Source of the DNA: Paraglaciecola sp. MB-3u-78
GTDB taxonomy: Bacteria; Pseudomonadota; Gammaproteobacteria; Enterobacterales; Alteromonadaceae
DNA length: 64,000 nucleotides
NCBI RefSeq assembly: GCF_002835935.1
Contig: NZ_PJCF01000004.1
Location: 744,001-808,000 of the forward strand
Direction of reading: 5' to 3'
In this document: positions 45,966-54,668 of the stretch, one piece after another
How positions within the stretch are numbered: position 1 is the first letter of the stretch
Layout of the letters: each line of letters begins with the position of its first letter
The notes under the pieces: generated by a model
What the model saw: only the letters and a program-made list of their open reading frames with translations
Told to the model about the DNA's origin: nothing
Databases searched by the model: none
Position numbers and translations under genes: made by a program

Positions 45966-47237
45966 GACTTCAACTGGTTACTCAGCCCTAGGTTATTTTA
46001 GGAATATGCCGTGCAGCATTGACTAGGACAATCCTAAAGAGTCTAAGCCCAGATATAAGTAACTAGACAGCTGTAAAGGATGTGTGCATGATCTTTAGAT
46101 TGCGTTTTTGATTTGAAGTTACCGTATTTTTAATACTGTTATACCCTCAATACCTAATATCTTTGCAACCATCAAACGCCCTATATTTATATTACTTTTA
46201 GGAACCAAAATGCAGAAAATCGTTATTGTAGGTGGCGGTGCAGGTGGACTAGAACTCGTTAGCCGCTTAAGTCGAACATTAGGTAAAAAGGGCTTGGCCG
46301 AAATCATATTAGTTGACCGACAGCCAACGCATGTATGGAAACCACTACTTCACGAAGTGGCGGCCGGTGTGATTGATAAAAACTCAGATGGCGTGGATTA
46401 TCGTATTCACGCTGCTCGGCATAACTATCAATTTCAACTTGGCACCATGAGTGATATCGACCATAAAAATAAGCTAATTAAACTCGATCCGATACTTGAT
46501 GAGCAAAACGAAATTCTGATACCTAACAGAGAGATTAACTATGATTATCTAGTATTAGCTATTGGCAGCGTGAGTAATGACTTTGACACACCTGGTGTGA
46601 GTGATAATAGCTATTTTCTTGACTCATTGGCTCAAGCTGAACGTTTTCACAAAGCATTGTTAAATCAATTGCTGAGAATTAATCAACAATCTGACTTATC
46701 CAGTACTTTAAAAGTGGCAATTGTTGGGGCAGGTGCAACCGGTACAGAATTAGCGGCTCAATTACATCATGTGGCTAATTTAGCGCGTTCCTATGGCATG
46801 CCCAAAATGTCATCAAAGCGCCTCGTCATATCTATTATTGAAGCAGGGGATCGCATATTACCGGCTTTACCCGAAAAAATTGCAAACTCAGCAAAGAGCG
46901 CATTAACAAAACTTGGCATTAACGTCTTGGAAAGTACTCGTATAACCAAGGCTCAAAAAGAAGGATTTATAACTAACGAAGAAGTATTGATTGAAGCTGA
47001 CTTATTAGTTTGGGCTGCAGGAGTTAAAGCCCCCGACTTCATTCAAAACTTAAATTTATTTGAAACTAACAGAGCACAGCAAATTTTAGTTAATGCCAGT
47101 TTACAGAGTACCGTTTGCGATGAAATATTTGTGATTGGCGATTGTTGTGGATTTAAACAAGATGATGGTTCTTGGGTCCCTCCCCGCGCACAATCTGCTC
47201 ATCAGATGGCCAGTGTTGCAGCAACCAATTTAATTAA

Positions 47238-47245
47238 TATAATTA
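47238..47245 (+). repeat. Target-site duplication, left copy
   Basis: TATAATTA directly left of the element. The identical 8 bp occurs at 48220-48227. Eight bp is the usual duplication for IS1595-family elements. Confidence 0.92.
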
Positions 47246-48219
47246 CATGCTTCTCCATTTAACTCAGGTTGATTTTAAAGGAGTATGAATAATTGCCAAG
47301 TTTAACAATCGATTAGGTATTTGTTTTTCCACAAAACGGCGATTATACCGATAACAAAACTCATTCAAGTATTCTTGTAAGTAATTACCCGTAACGCCAT
47401 GAAACGTGCCCAACAAAAACGTTTTCAAATTACCTATCGCGATATGAACCCAAGGCAACCATTCGTCTACCTTTTCACTTGGCGTGACTCTTGGCTCATG
47501 TTGCTGTGTTTTATCTATAATATTTAACGCAGGATAAGCATCCGTTCTGACATGCTGATTAGCTAAAAGGTGATGTGATACAAATTCTTTTACTGTTTTA
47601 AAATTCACATTTTTAACCGCTTTCATTGCGATAAACCCTGCCTTTTTATGCTTGTTTTCACATGCTATGATAATGGGGGTTTTCCCTTCTGCTCCACGAC
47701 CACGCTTGCCTTTGTGCTTACCGCCAACAAAGGCATCATCTAACTCTATTGTGCCCGACAATCGGTAGAGGCTATCCCTGTGTCCCATAGCCGCTCTCAC
47801 TTTCGTTAACATAAGCCGAGCAGTCTTCCAATTCACTTCAATAAGCTTGCTTAGCCTTAACGCTGAAATACTGCCTTTGTCTGAGCCTATAAAATACAGT
47901 GCCCAAAACCATTTGAGTAACGGTAGATGACTACCATGAAATAAAGTACCTGACATCACCGATGTTTGCTTATGACAATGGCTGCATTCGGTTAATTCTC
48001 GGCAGTGAAGGTCAATCCCATTGTCGTGACCACATTGAGGACACATAAACCCATTAGGCCACTTCATTTCCTTCAGATACTGGAGACAATCTTTATTCGT
48101 TCTGAATTGCTGTTGCCACGTTAAAAAACTGGCTTCTGGCGTGTTCATGTTCGAACTCCCTTAAACTGTTTATTTTCATATACAGTTTAGTTCATGCCTG
48201 AGCAAAGTGGAGAAGCATG
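47246..48219 (-). mobile_element. Complete IS1595-family insertion sequence (974 bp)
   Basis: Ends are 23-bp imperfect inverted repeats (20 of 23 identical), starting CATGCTTCTCCA at 47246 and, in reverse complement, CATGCTTCTCCA from 48219 inward. It holds one transposase gene and is flanked by TATAATTA on both sides. Intact gene, matching ends and exact duplication point to a recent, probably still active element. Confidence 0.92.
47264..48148 (-). CDS. IS1595-family transposase
   Basis: A 294-residue DDE-type transposase. The N-terminal zinc ribbon has CPQCGHDNG and CSHCHKQTS, followed by GTLFHGSHLPLLKWFWAL and a catalytic core with IELDDAFVGGKHKGKRGRG (first Asp). Later come VRTDAYPALN (second Asp) and a C-terminal NEFCYRYNRRF carrying the last acidic/Asn position of ISXO2-like enzymes. 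Length is typical (about 290-320). It reads opposite to ndh and lies 18 bp inside the left end of the element. Confidence 0.92.
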   Translation of the reverse strand: MNTPEASFLTWQQQFRTNKDCLQYLKEMKWPNGFMCPQCGHDNGIDLHCRELTECSHCHKQTSVMSGTLFHGSHLPLLKWFWALYFIGSDKGSISALRLSKLIEVNWKTARLMLTKVRAAMGHRDSLYRLSGTIELDDAFVGGKHKGKRGRGAEGKTPIIIACENKHKKAGFIAMKAVKNVNFKTVKEFVSHHLLANQHVRTDAYPALNIIDKTQQHEPRVTPSEKVDEWLPWVHIAIGNLKTFLLGTFHGVTGNYLQEYLNEFCYRYNRRFVEKQIPNRLLNLAIIHTPLKST

Positions 48220-48227
48220 TATAATTA
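48220..48227 (+). repeat. Target-site duplication, right copy
   Basis: TATAATTA directly right of the element, identical to the left copy at 47238-47245. Confidence 0.92.
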
Positions 48228-48497
48228 AGTCAAAACCCCTTAAAAATTACCGCTACACCGACTATGGGTCTTTGGTGCATTTAACTAAATACAGCACGGT
48301 CGGCAGCCTGATGGGTAGCTTGAGCAATAGCAGTATGTTTATCGAAGGTCGTCTTGCAAGGTTAGTGTATATTTCTTTATACAACATGCACCAATTCGCT
48401 GTGCATGGCTGGCGTAAAGGATTATTAGTGTTACTGAGCCGAAAGTTAAGCAACATAGTCGGGGCTAAGTTAAAACTTCATTAATGAGTCTTTGGTT

Positions 48498-48533
48498 CAG
48501 TGGATAAATGTCTATGAGGCAGTTCATCCACTG
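48498..48533. terminator. Stem-loop between convergent ndh and DUF1624 gene
   Basis: CAGTGGAT (48498-48505) pairs with ATCCACTG (48526-48533) 14 bp after the ndh stop. No strong T-run follows, so it is a weak candidate. Confidence 0.35.
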
Positions 48534-48551
48534 CGCAGTTTAAGTTAATGA

Positions 48552-49271
48552 TCAACGTCCTAAAATCAGATTTGTCAGACCAAATAAGCCATATAAAATG
48601 GGCTGATGTATTAAATAAATAATCAACGAATGTTGACCTAAAAAAGCCAAATTATTTGAAACGGCACTGGTCTTAACTTTTAGGTGAAAAAGCTCTTTAT
48701 ACATCACAAACACACCAATCAATACCACACCAATCCAAGGAAAAAAACTCACTAAGTCGACTGTTTGTGTGGGTATGCCCAAATGCAAGACTCCCCACTT
48801 CCAAATAGGGAATAAGTTTAAAATACCCATCCAATAGCCAACTATGCATCCTGTCCCAATCACTAAGGCAATATAAGGAATGCGAACAAATAACACTGAA
48901 ATCGGTAATGCTAGGGTAATAAAATGTATGATACCAAAATACACCCATGTATTAGGGTTCATAAAAAGACTCCCTAAAGTGATAAACACAGAAACGGCGA
49001 ATAGTTTGCCTACAGCCTTAGTCAGTTTCTTTTTATTGACCGATTTTTGATATGCCAAATAACTGCTCATGCCCACAGCCAACAAAAAACTACTCACAAT
49101 AATCGTTCTGAATATTCTCCATTCGATATCCTTACCTGTACTAAAATCCGCCCAATCAAAAACCGTTAAGTCATAACCAAAATGGAAAATAACCATTAAC
49201 ACAATCGCTAAACCTCTGAGTAAATCAATCTCATAGCTTCGACTAATGCCATTCTTTGTAAAATGACTCAT
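48552..49271 (-). CDS. DUF1624/heparan-N-acetyltransferase-like membrane protein
   Basis: A 239-residue protein with about seven membrane helices. The N-terminus YEIDLLRGLAIVLMVIFHFG is the start of DUF1624 (HGSNAT-like) acyltransferases, where the Arg-Gly and later His are thought to be important. A C-terminal GQHSLIIYLIHQPILYGL matches the family's final helix. The acyl acceptor is unknown. ATG 49271 lies one base after the stop of the upstream small gene (TAATATG), so the two are coupled; longer in-frame versions are unlikely. Confidence 0.78.
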   Translation of the reverse strand: MSHFTKNGISRSYEIDLLRGLAIVLMVIFHFGYDLTVFDWADFSTGKDIEWRIFRTIIVSSFLLAVGMSSYLAYQKSVNKKKLTKAVGKLFAVSVFITLGSLFMNPNTWVYFGIIHFITLALPISVLFVRIPYIALVIGTGCIVGYWMGILNLFPIWKWGVLHLGIPTQTVDLVSFFPWIGVVLIGVFVMYKELFHLKVKTSAVSNNLAFLGQHSLIIYLIHQPILYGLFGLTNLILGR

Positions 49272-49272
49272 A

Positions 49273-49524
49273 TTATTTATCGTGATCCTTAAGCCATTCA
49301 TTTAAAAGTTTAATTTGGCCGCACTTATAGGCTGCATAGGTTATGCGTAACGCATTGGATAACATTTCACTGTCAGTCCATTTAGTTTTGTCAGATAACT
49401 CATTGTAACAATCCATAGCTTGTGGAGTAACATATCCTCTTACTTGTTTCTTACCCTTATCTTTTTGTTTATCTCGGAAACGTTTTTGTTTCTCTGCGTT
49501 AGCACTGCGTTTAATTATGCTCAT
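49273..49524 (-). CDS. Small basic hypothetical protein, possibly ribbon-helix-helix
   Basis: An 83-residue protein. The N-terminal third is very basic (KRSANAEKQKRFRDKQKDKG), then KKQVRGYVTPQAMDCYNEL could be a strand-helix pair and WTDSEMLSNALRITY a second helix. This fits a ribbon-helix-helix-like DNA-binding fold, as in small replication or plasmid regulators. No close family is recognised by eye. It is upstream of and coupled to the DUF1624 gene. Divergent fabA lies 127 bp away. Confidence 0.5.
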   Translation of the reverse strand: MSIIKRSANAEKQKRFRDKQKDKGKKQVRGYVTPQAMDCYNELSDKTKWTDSEMLSNALRITYAAYKCGQIKLLNEWLKDHDK

Positions 49525-49651
49525 ATTGTTCTAATAATCATTTGTTGAGGTTTAAATTAGTCAAAAGTTGAAATATATCACTGTTCAGAGTTGTTTAGCT
49601 TACAACTGTTCGCTAAATTACCCACCTCAGTTTATTTAGGCAGTATATAGA

Positions 49652-50170
49652 ATGACAGATCAACAAAATAGTTTCACAAAAGAAGAACTTTTATCTTGTA
49701 GTACTGGAGAGTTATTCGGTCCAGGAAATAGCCAACTACCCGCGCCAAATATGTTGATGATGGATCGCATTGTTGAAATTCATGAAACCGGTGGTACCCA
49801 TGATAAAGGTTATATAGTGGCAGAGCTTGATATCACACCTGACCTTTGGTTCTTCGCATGCCATTTTCCAGGTGATCCCGTTATGCCTGGTTGCCTGGGT
49901 TTGGATGCTATGTGGCAGTTAGTTGGGTTTTTCCTAGGTTGGTCTGGTGGACCGGGCAAAGGAAGAGCACTGGGTGTGGGAGAAGTTAAATTTAAAGGGC
50001 AAGTGTTGCCTACCGCTAAAAAAGTAACCTATCGGATTGATTTAAAACGTGTAATTAAACGTAAATTGTTTATGGGTTTGGGTGACGGTACGGTTGCAGT
50101 TGACGGTAGAATAATTTATGAAGCTAAAGACTTAAAAGTAGGTTTGTTCCAAGATACCAGTAATTTTTAA
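49652..50170 (+). CDS. fabA: 3-hydroxydecanoyl-ACP dehydratase/isomerase FabA
   Basis: A 172-residue hot-dog-fold enzyme that dehydrates 3-hydroxydecanoyl-ACP and isomerises trans-2 to cis-3-decenoyl-ACP, starting unsaturated fatty acid synthesis. The active-site His is in [16 protein letters not shown] and the Asp in [11 protein letters not shown]. Length equals E. coli FabA (172). It needs no oxygen, so it works in both aerobic and anaerobic growth. A bidirectional terminator lies between fabA and rmf. Confidence 0.97.
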   Translation: MTDQQNSFTKEELLSCSTGELFGPGNSQLPAPNMLMMDRIVEIHETGGTHDKGYIVAELDITPDLWFFACHFPGDPVMPGCLGLDAMWQLVGFFLGWSGGPGKGRALGVGEVKFKGQVLPTAKKVTYRIDLKRVIKRKLFMGLGDGTVAVDGRIIYEAKDLKVGLFQDTSNF

Positions 50171-50195
50171 CTACATGTTAACTCACAAAAAATTA

Positions 50196-50213
50196 AAGCC
50201 CCATATGGGGCTT
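50196..50213. terminator. Bidirectional terminator between fabA and rmf
   Basis: Stem AAGCCCC (50196-50202) and GGGGCTT (50207-50213) with loop ATAT. T-rich sequence follows on the plus side (ATGTTTT) and on the minus side (AATTTTTTG). Confidence 0.85.
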
Positions 50214-50218
50214 ATGTT

Positions 50219-50395
50219 TTAACGACTAACTAGTCCTATACTTCTATCCCCTAAAGCTTCTCGCCATCCACCTAACCATTCAGATCGTATATTGATTGAC
50301 TGAAACGGGCAATGCTCTTTTGAGCGGCCGGTAATGCCTGCTTGGTAACCTTTAGAATGTGCTCTTGAAAGTTTATCTCTCTTTTGTCGCTTCAT
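50219..50395 (-). CDS. rmf: Ribosome modulation factor
   Basis: A 58-residue basic protein, read directly from the minus strand: MKRQKRDKLSRAHSKGYQAG, then ITGRSKEHCPFQ and SEWLGGWREALGDR. This is the full RMF signature (the E. coli protein has 55 residues). RMF binds the 30S subunit and pairs ribosomes into inactive 100S dimers in stationary phase. It is the neighbour of fabA, as in many gammaproteobacteria. The gene is convergent with fabA. A 14-bp tandem repeat lies upstream near its likely promoter. Confidence 0.95.
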   Translation of the reverse strand: MKRQKRDKLSRAHSKGYQAGITGRSKEHCPFQSINIRSEWLGGWREALGDRSIGLVSR

Positions 50396-50426
50396 TGAGT
50401 TTCCTCTTTTGAATGATTAATTATTT

Positions 50427-50468
50427 GTGGTTGATGACTCGTGGTTGATGACTCGTGGTTAATGACCA
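50427..50468. repeat. Three tandem copies of a 14-bp repeat upstream of rmf
   Basis: GTGGTTGATGACTC at 50427-50440 and 50441-50454 is followed by a diverged third copy at 50455-50468. The third copy ends in GACCAC, forming a small dyad with GTGGT. It lies 30-75 bp before the rmf start, where it could affect rmf promoter geometry. Confidence 0.75.
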
Positions 50469-50640
50469 CGTAATAGAGATAGTTGAATCGGGGATTTGGT
50501 TCAATAGTAATTAACACTTTTATTATTTGACATTATTTAACTAATTGAATAAGTGAGTTTTTTATCCATAAACTAAATTTGTATATAAAACCGAGATTTT
50601 TAACTTATTCGTAATAAAAAGTTCATATTTACAGTGCACA

Positions 50641-50665
50641 AAAAAAACCCGCCTAAAGACGGGTT
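50641..50665 (-). terminator. Rho-independent terminator of the DUF3466 gene
   Basis: On the minus strand a 6-bp stem AACCCG/CGGGTT with an 8-base loop is followed by seven or more T. It lies 23 bp past the stop. Confidence 0.88.
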
Positions 50666-50687
50666 AGAAAATACGATTTGGAACCGT

Positions 50688-52460
50688 TTAAAACAGACTT
50701 TTAAAGCGTCTCCAGCCCAATAGTACAAATCCAAAAGCTAACATCCAGCTTACACTCGCTCCCTGTCTAGCTCTATTTATTTCATCAGCAGGTGCATCAC
50801 AATTTTCTACTTCACCACCTGTAATTGGCTCCAATTTGACAGCAACAACTAAGTCAACAATGGTTTCATTACCTGTAGAATCGATTATGACTTCACCTCT
50901 CGAATCTCTTTGTGGGCCTTTATATAAAGCAGTCGCCGCTATTTCGTTTTTGTCATTAATACTGTTGGCTTGCACTATGGTATAAGGTGAATCACAACTG
51001 ATTAGGTCTCGAGCACCATAAAACTGTTCGGCCTCATGATCATATAAAAAACCTTCAGTTCGACGCCCAGTTAAAGAAGCATCGACTTCTCCATAACCGA
51101 CAACTAAATCATTGTTATTGATATCTAAAGCAACACTCGAGGATCCTAAGAAAAAGTCATCAGGAAATGTAATCTCGCTTAAGTTCATATCGTAAACAAA
51201 AAACTTGGTTCTGTTTGAGCCATTAACCGCTTTAACCTGATAACCCACGACTAAGTTGTTGTTATTGATATCTGCAGCCGAGCTAATAGTGTTTGAAGAC
51301 CGAGCTACAGCGCTATCTGGATCAGGTGTGAGACTAATAACCTCATCTTCGTCGAATATTACACCGAAGTTTCGAGTGACAGTGACGTCATTTTCAGTGT
51401 ATTGACCGTTTGAAATGCCTACGGCAATACCGTTGTCGTTAATGGCTAACGCTTGACTACTATAATTAGCAGTATCATCTGCTTCCGGTTCAAAAAGCAA
51501 TCCTAGTACTTTAGTATCTAACAAATTTCCTTGGCCATCTAATTGCCAAATCAACCCTCTTAATTGAGCGTAAGTAGTGACAGCATTCGTCAGTGTGCTT
51601 ACAACACTACTAATACAAGACTCAACGGGTATGTCACCTCTTAAAGGAAAATCGACTGTACCTGAATCGCCGTCATCTATTATTTCCTCATCTTCACAGT
51701 TAGTTATGGCCGTTTCTAAGGTGTCAGATAAAAATAAGGTAGTACCATAACCTACCACTTGGTTACTCTCATTTATCCCGAAGGCATCACTAAAGCCGCC
51801 TGCCATGGTCTCGGGTGCGGGTAAACCAACAACAGTATCTCCACCAAGACTAACAAATCCTCGTGTACCGAATTCATGTACTACAAAAGTGACGTCCTCA
51901 CCGCTTTCAAACGTATAATCAACTTTATTATAAAACCCTTCTCCACTGCCGACAGTAAAATCTGAACCGTTGACATCCCTGAGTATAATATTGGTGCTAA
52001 TAGAAAACTCATTATTAGGGGTAGAACGTTGATCAAAACCAGGAATATAGTTGGTTTCATTTTCCGAGGCTAAAAAGCCAATAGTATTGGCAATTTGTTG
52101 GGCGCTTTGTGCGCCGTCACTGGCTCTTATCAAGGCTAGGAGGAACTCATAATCTGTACTATTGAAGTCTCCGTTGCTGGCTGACTCAACGTCAGTTAGA
52201 CCATTAATTAATGTCTCTGATTCAAAATCTAATAAGTCTAAATCAATTGGAATATTGTATGCAGTGCTCAAACGAGTTGTCGACGTTGATGGTGCACCGA
52301 CAATTACCGTGATATTTCCATCTTCGTTGATGGCACTAGGAAAACTACTTTGTCCTTTATCAGCTACAGGTAATTCAACTACTCTGTACTTAGCTGCTTG
52401 GCTAACAGGTGCTACCAAAAGGGCTAAAGATAATGCGGCGTACAGCCTTGTTTTAGTCAT
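50688..52460 (-). CDS. DUF3466 family exported protein with C-terminal sorting-like tail
   Basis: A 590-residue exported protein. The signal peptide is TRLYAALSLALLVAPVSQAA, cut after SQA. The mature part has repeated beta motifs of the form GINESNQVVGYG, INDNGIAVGIS, DINNNNLVVGY and DINNNDLVVGYG, probably a beta-propeller-like repeat. The C-terminus GASVSWMLAFGFVLLGWRRF has the small-residue motif, hydrophobic stretch and Arg pair of GlyGly-CTERM-like surface-sorting signals. Function unknown. DUF3466 genes next to uup and rmf are typical for alteromonads and shewanellas, as I recall. It is rich in Asp and Ser, as expected for a secreted protein. Confidence 0.8.
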   Translation of the reverse strand: MTKTRLYAALSLALLVAPVSQAAKYRVVELPVADKGQSSFPSAINEDGNITVIVGAPSTSTTRLSTAYNIPIDLDLLDFESETLINGLTDVESASNGDFNSTDYEFLLALIRASDGAQSAQQIANTIGFLASENETNYIPGFDQRSTPNNEFSISTNIILRDVNGSDFTVGSGEGFYNKVDYTFESGEDVTFVVHEFGTRGFVSLGGDTVVGLPAPETMAGGFSDAFGINESNQVVGYGTTLFLSDTLETAITNCEDEEIIDDGDSGTVDFPLRGDIPVESCISSVVSTLTNAVTTYAQLRGLIWQLDGQGNLLDTKVLGLLFEPEADDTANYSSQALAINDNGIAVGISNGQYTENDVTVTRNFGVIFDEDEVISLTPDPDSAVARSSNTISSAADINNNNLVVGYQVKAVNGSNRTKFFVYDMNLSEITFPDDFFLGSSSVALDINNNDLVVGYGEVDASLTGRRTEGFLYDHEAEQFYGARDLISCDSPYTIVQANSINDKNEIAATALYKGPQRDSRGEVIIDSTGNETIVDLVVAVKLEPITGGEVENCDAPADEINRARQGASVSWMLAFGFVLLGWRRFKSLF

Positions 52461-52524
52461 GTATAATTAATCCTACTTACTACTAATATGTTAATTTGTA
52501 ATGTCTCTTTTTTGTTATCTACTA

Positions 52525-54423
52525 TTAGAACATACCTTCAATCTCATCCCACCTTTCATACGTTTGTTTTAGCCTTTGTTCTGAGTCAGCTAAATCTGTA
52601 AGTATGGGGTCTGATTTTGACGCTTCTTGTGTAAAAAAGTCAGGGGCGTTAACTAATTTTTGCAAAGTTTCGACTTGAGTTTCAAGGGTTTCAATTTTCA
52701 AAGGTAACGATTCTAATTCAAGTTGCAACTTATATGACAACTTTTTACCTTTTACTTCTGGCAAACTGCTCTTAGGACTCTGAGTTTGTGATTTAGTTGC
52801 AGCAGGTGTGATTTTTTGTGTCAATTGCTGTGAGTACCAATCGCTAATATCGGTACAACCACCTACAAACTCTCTTACTATGCCATTGCCTTCGAAGAAG
52901 TAACTGGATGTCACAACATTATCAACAAATTCCCTGTCATGGCTAACCAAAATAACCGTACCAGGGTAATTACAGATAGTATCTTCCAACAGCTCTAGGG
53001 TTTCTACATCTAAGTCATTGGTCGGCTCATCCAGAATAAGCATATTGCTGGGTCTTAACATTAATTTTGCTAACAACAAGCGATTTTTTTCACCGCCTGA
53101 TAACGACTTAACGGGAGAATTCACTCTTTCTGGTGTAAACAAGTAGTCTTGTAAATAACTCATGACATGTTTTGTTTTGCCATTAATGGTCACTTCCCGT
53201 CTTCCATCAGCAATAGCGTCAATGACTTTAAGTTCGCCATCTAACTGGTCTCGGTGCTGATCAAAATAGGCCACCTCAAGCTTTGAGCCAGATTTCACCA
53301 CACCAGAGGTTGGAGATAATTGGCCTAATAACAGCTTAATTAAGGTACTTTTACCACAGCCATTTGGACCGACTAAGGCTAATTTTTCGCCTCTTTGAAT
53401 AGTGGTAGTCAGTGATTCTACAATCAGTTTATCGGCAATGATGTAATGCAAATTTTCTGTTTCAAAAACAATTTTACCTGAACTTTTAGACTCGCTAACG
53501 CTGACCTTCGCCGTACCTAACTTGTTGGCTCTTTGGGAACGTTCAGTTCTTAATGCTTTTAAGGCACGGACGCGACCTTCGTTTCTAGTTCGACGGGCTT
53601 TAACGCCTTGTCTAATCCAGGTTTCTTCAATACTGAGTTTCTTATCAAACAGCGCATTCTGTGTTTCTTCAACTTCTAAATCATGGGCTTTTTGATCAAG
53701 GTAGGCCTGATAATTACCCGGATAACTCACCAAATTCCCACGGTCTAAATCGATTATACGACTGGCTACTTTTCGAATAAATGCCCTGTCATGGCTAACA
53801 AACACCACGGCTCCAGCATAACCGATGATGGCATCTTCAAGCCACTTGATCATTTCAATATCAAGGTGGTTGGTAGGCTCATCTAATAAAAGAATATCTG
53901 GCTCACTTGCCATGGCTTTGGCTAATGCGGCTTTTCTTCTCCAACCACCAGATAAATTACTGAGTTGTTGGTTAGGATCGAGCTGAAGCTTAGTCAATAC
54001 TTGCTGAATACGTTGTTCAAGCTGCCAGCCATTGTGATGATCAAGTTGCTGTTGAAAGAACTCCAACTTTGCCATATTAGCATCAGACGGGTCTTCAGCG
54101 ACCAAATCAGCCGTATGAAAATACCCTTTCAGATACTCACCTACCTCTGCCAACCCTTCTGCTACATAGTCAAACAAGCTACATTGCACACTTGCTGGAG
54201 GGTCTTGTGGCAAGCGTGAAATTTTCACTTCTTTGTTTACCAAACGTTGTCCGTCGTCTAGTTTGATATCTGCTTCAATCACTTTAAGCAGAGTAGACTT
54301 ACCGCAACCATTGCGGCCAACTAAACATAATCTTTCACCGGGATGAATGACTAGTTCAATACCATTTAATAAAGGGGGATGACCAAGGATAATACTGGCA
54401 TTTTTTAACTGCAATAAACTCAA
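52525..54423 (-). CDS. uup: ABC-F ATPase Uup
   Basis: A 632-residue soluble protein with two ABC cassettes. Cassette 1 has VGRNGCGKSTLLKVIE, the signature LSNLSGGWRRKAALAKA and LLLDEPTNHLDIEMIKWL. Cassette 2 has VGPNGCGKSTLIKLLLG, KSLSGGEKNRLLLAKL and LILDEPTNDLDVETLELL. The C-terminal coiled coil (about residues 560-630) is the DNA/ribosome-interacting tail of Uup. It acts on the ribosome and influences precise excision of transposons in E. coli. It starts at a TTG overlapping the glutaredoxin-like gene's stop in a TTGA arrangement. Confidence 0.93.
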   Translation of the reverse strand: MSLLQLKNASIILGHPPLLNGIELVIHPGERLCLVGRNGCGKSTLLKVIEADIKLDDGQRLVNKEVKISRLPQDPPASVQCSLFDYVAEGLAEVGEYLKGYFHTADLVAEDPSDANMAKLEFFQQQLDHHNGWQLEQRIQQVLTKLQLDPNQQLSNLSGGWRRKAALAKAMASEPDILLLDEPTNHLDIEMIKWLEDAIIGYAGAVVFVSHDRAFIRKVASRIIDLDRGNLVSYPGNYQAYLDQKAHDLEVEETQNALFDKKLSIEETWIRQGVKARRTRNEGRVRALKALRTERSQRANKLGTAKVSVSESKSSGKIVFETENLHYIIADKLIVESLTTTIQRGEKLALVGPNGCGKSTLIKLLLGQLSPTSGVVKSGSKLEVAYFDQHRDQLDGELKVIDAIADGRREVTINGKTKHVMSYLQDYLFTPERVNSPVKSLSGGEKNRLLLAKLMLRPSNMLILDEPTNDLDVETLELLEDTICNYPGTVILVSHDREFVDNVVTSSYFFEGNGIVREFVGGCTDISDWYSQQLTQKITPAATKSQTQSPKSSLPEVKGKKLSYKLQLELESLPLKIETLETQVETLQKLVNAPDFFTQEASKSDPILTDLADSEQRLKQTYERWDEIEGMF

Positions 54424-54653
54424 CGTAAAAACTCACCTAATTGAAAAAAATCGAATGGCCAAGGCAATTCACTATGTATGTCTTCGCGATATAAAACCGG
54501 AATTCGGGCACCATATAAATGGTACAAATCAGAATTAGCACGCACATCCACTTTTTTAAGCATGGAGGCCGCACTTTTATCTACTTCTTCAAGTAAAGTC
54601 TCGGCTTGATCACAAAGGCTACAACCTTGACCTGTATATAAAATTAAACCCAT
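54420..54653 (-). CDS. Glutaredoxin-like protein (DUF836 type)
   Basis: A 77-residue thioredoxin-fold protein with the redox motif YTGQGCSLCDQAETLL (C-x-x-C) and the cis-Pro region YGARIPVLYRED. These define the DUF836/glutaredoxin-like family found between rlmKL and uup. ATG 54653 is used; a GTG at 54665 is in frame. It is translationally linked with rlmKL upstream and uup downstream. The substrate is unknown. Confidence 0.82.
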   Translation of the reverse strand: MGLILYTGQGCSLCDQAETLLEEVDKSAASMLKKVDVRANSDLYHLYGARIPVLYREDIHSELPWPFDFFQLGEFLR

Positions 54654-54668
54654 ATAACTTAACACGCC

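Larger units (their letters stand above)
46210..48484 (+). pseudogene. ndh: NADH dehydrogenase type II (NDH-2) split by an IS1595-family element
   Basis: The 5' part (46210-47245) codes VIVGGGAGGLELVSRLSR (FAD), VWKPLLHEVAAGVID, VAIVGAGATGTELAAQLHH (NADH) and IFVIGDCCGF. The 3' part (48228-48484) codes KSKPLKNYRYTDYGSLVHLT and a C-terminal membrane-anchoring helix ending LSNIVGAKLKLH. Removing the element plus one copy of its 8-bp duplication joins ...NLINII to KSKP in frame and gives 431 codons (430 residues), the normal length of NDH-2 (E. coli Ndh 434). The insertion therefore is recent and, in principle, reversible. As it stands the cell makes a 350-residue protein lacking the C-terminal part. 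NDH-2 passes electrons from NADH to quinone without pumping. Confidence 0.93.

Noticed and set aside
50427-50468. Possible CRISPR-like array
   Set aside because: The repeats are contiguous 14-bp units without spacers.
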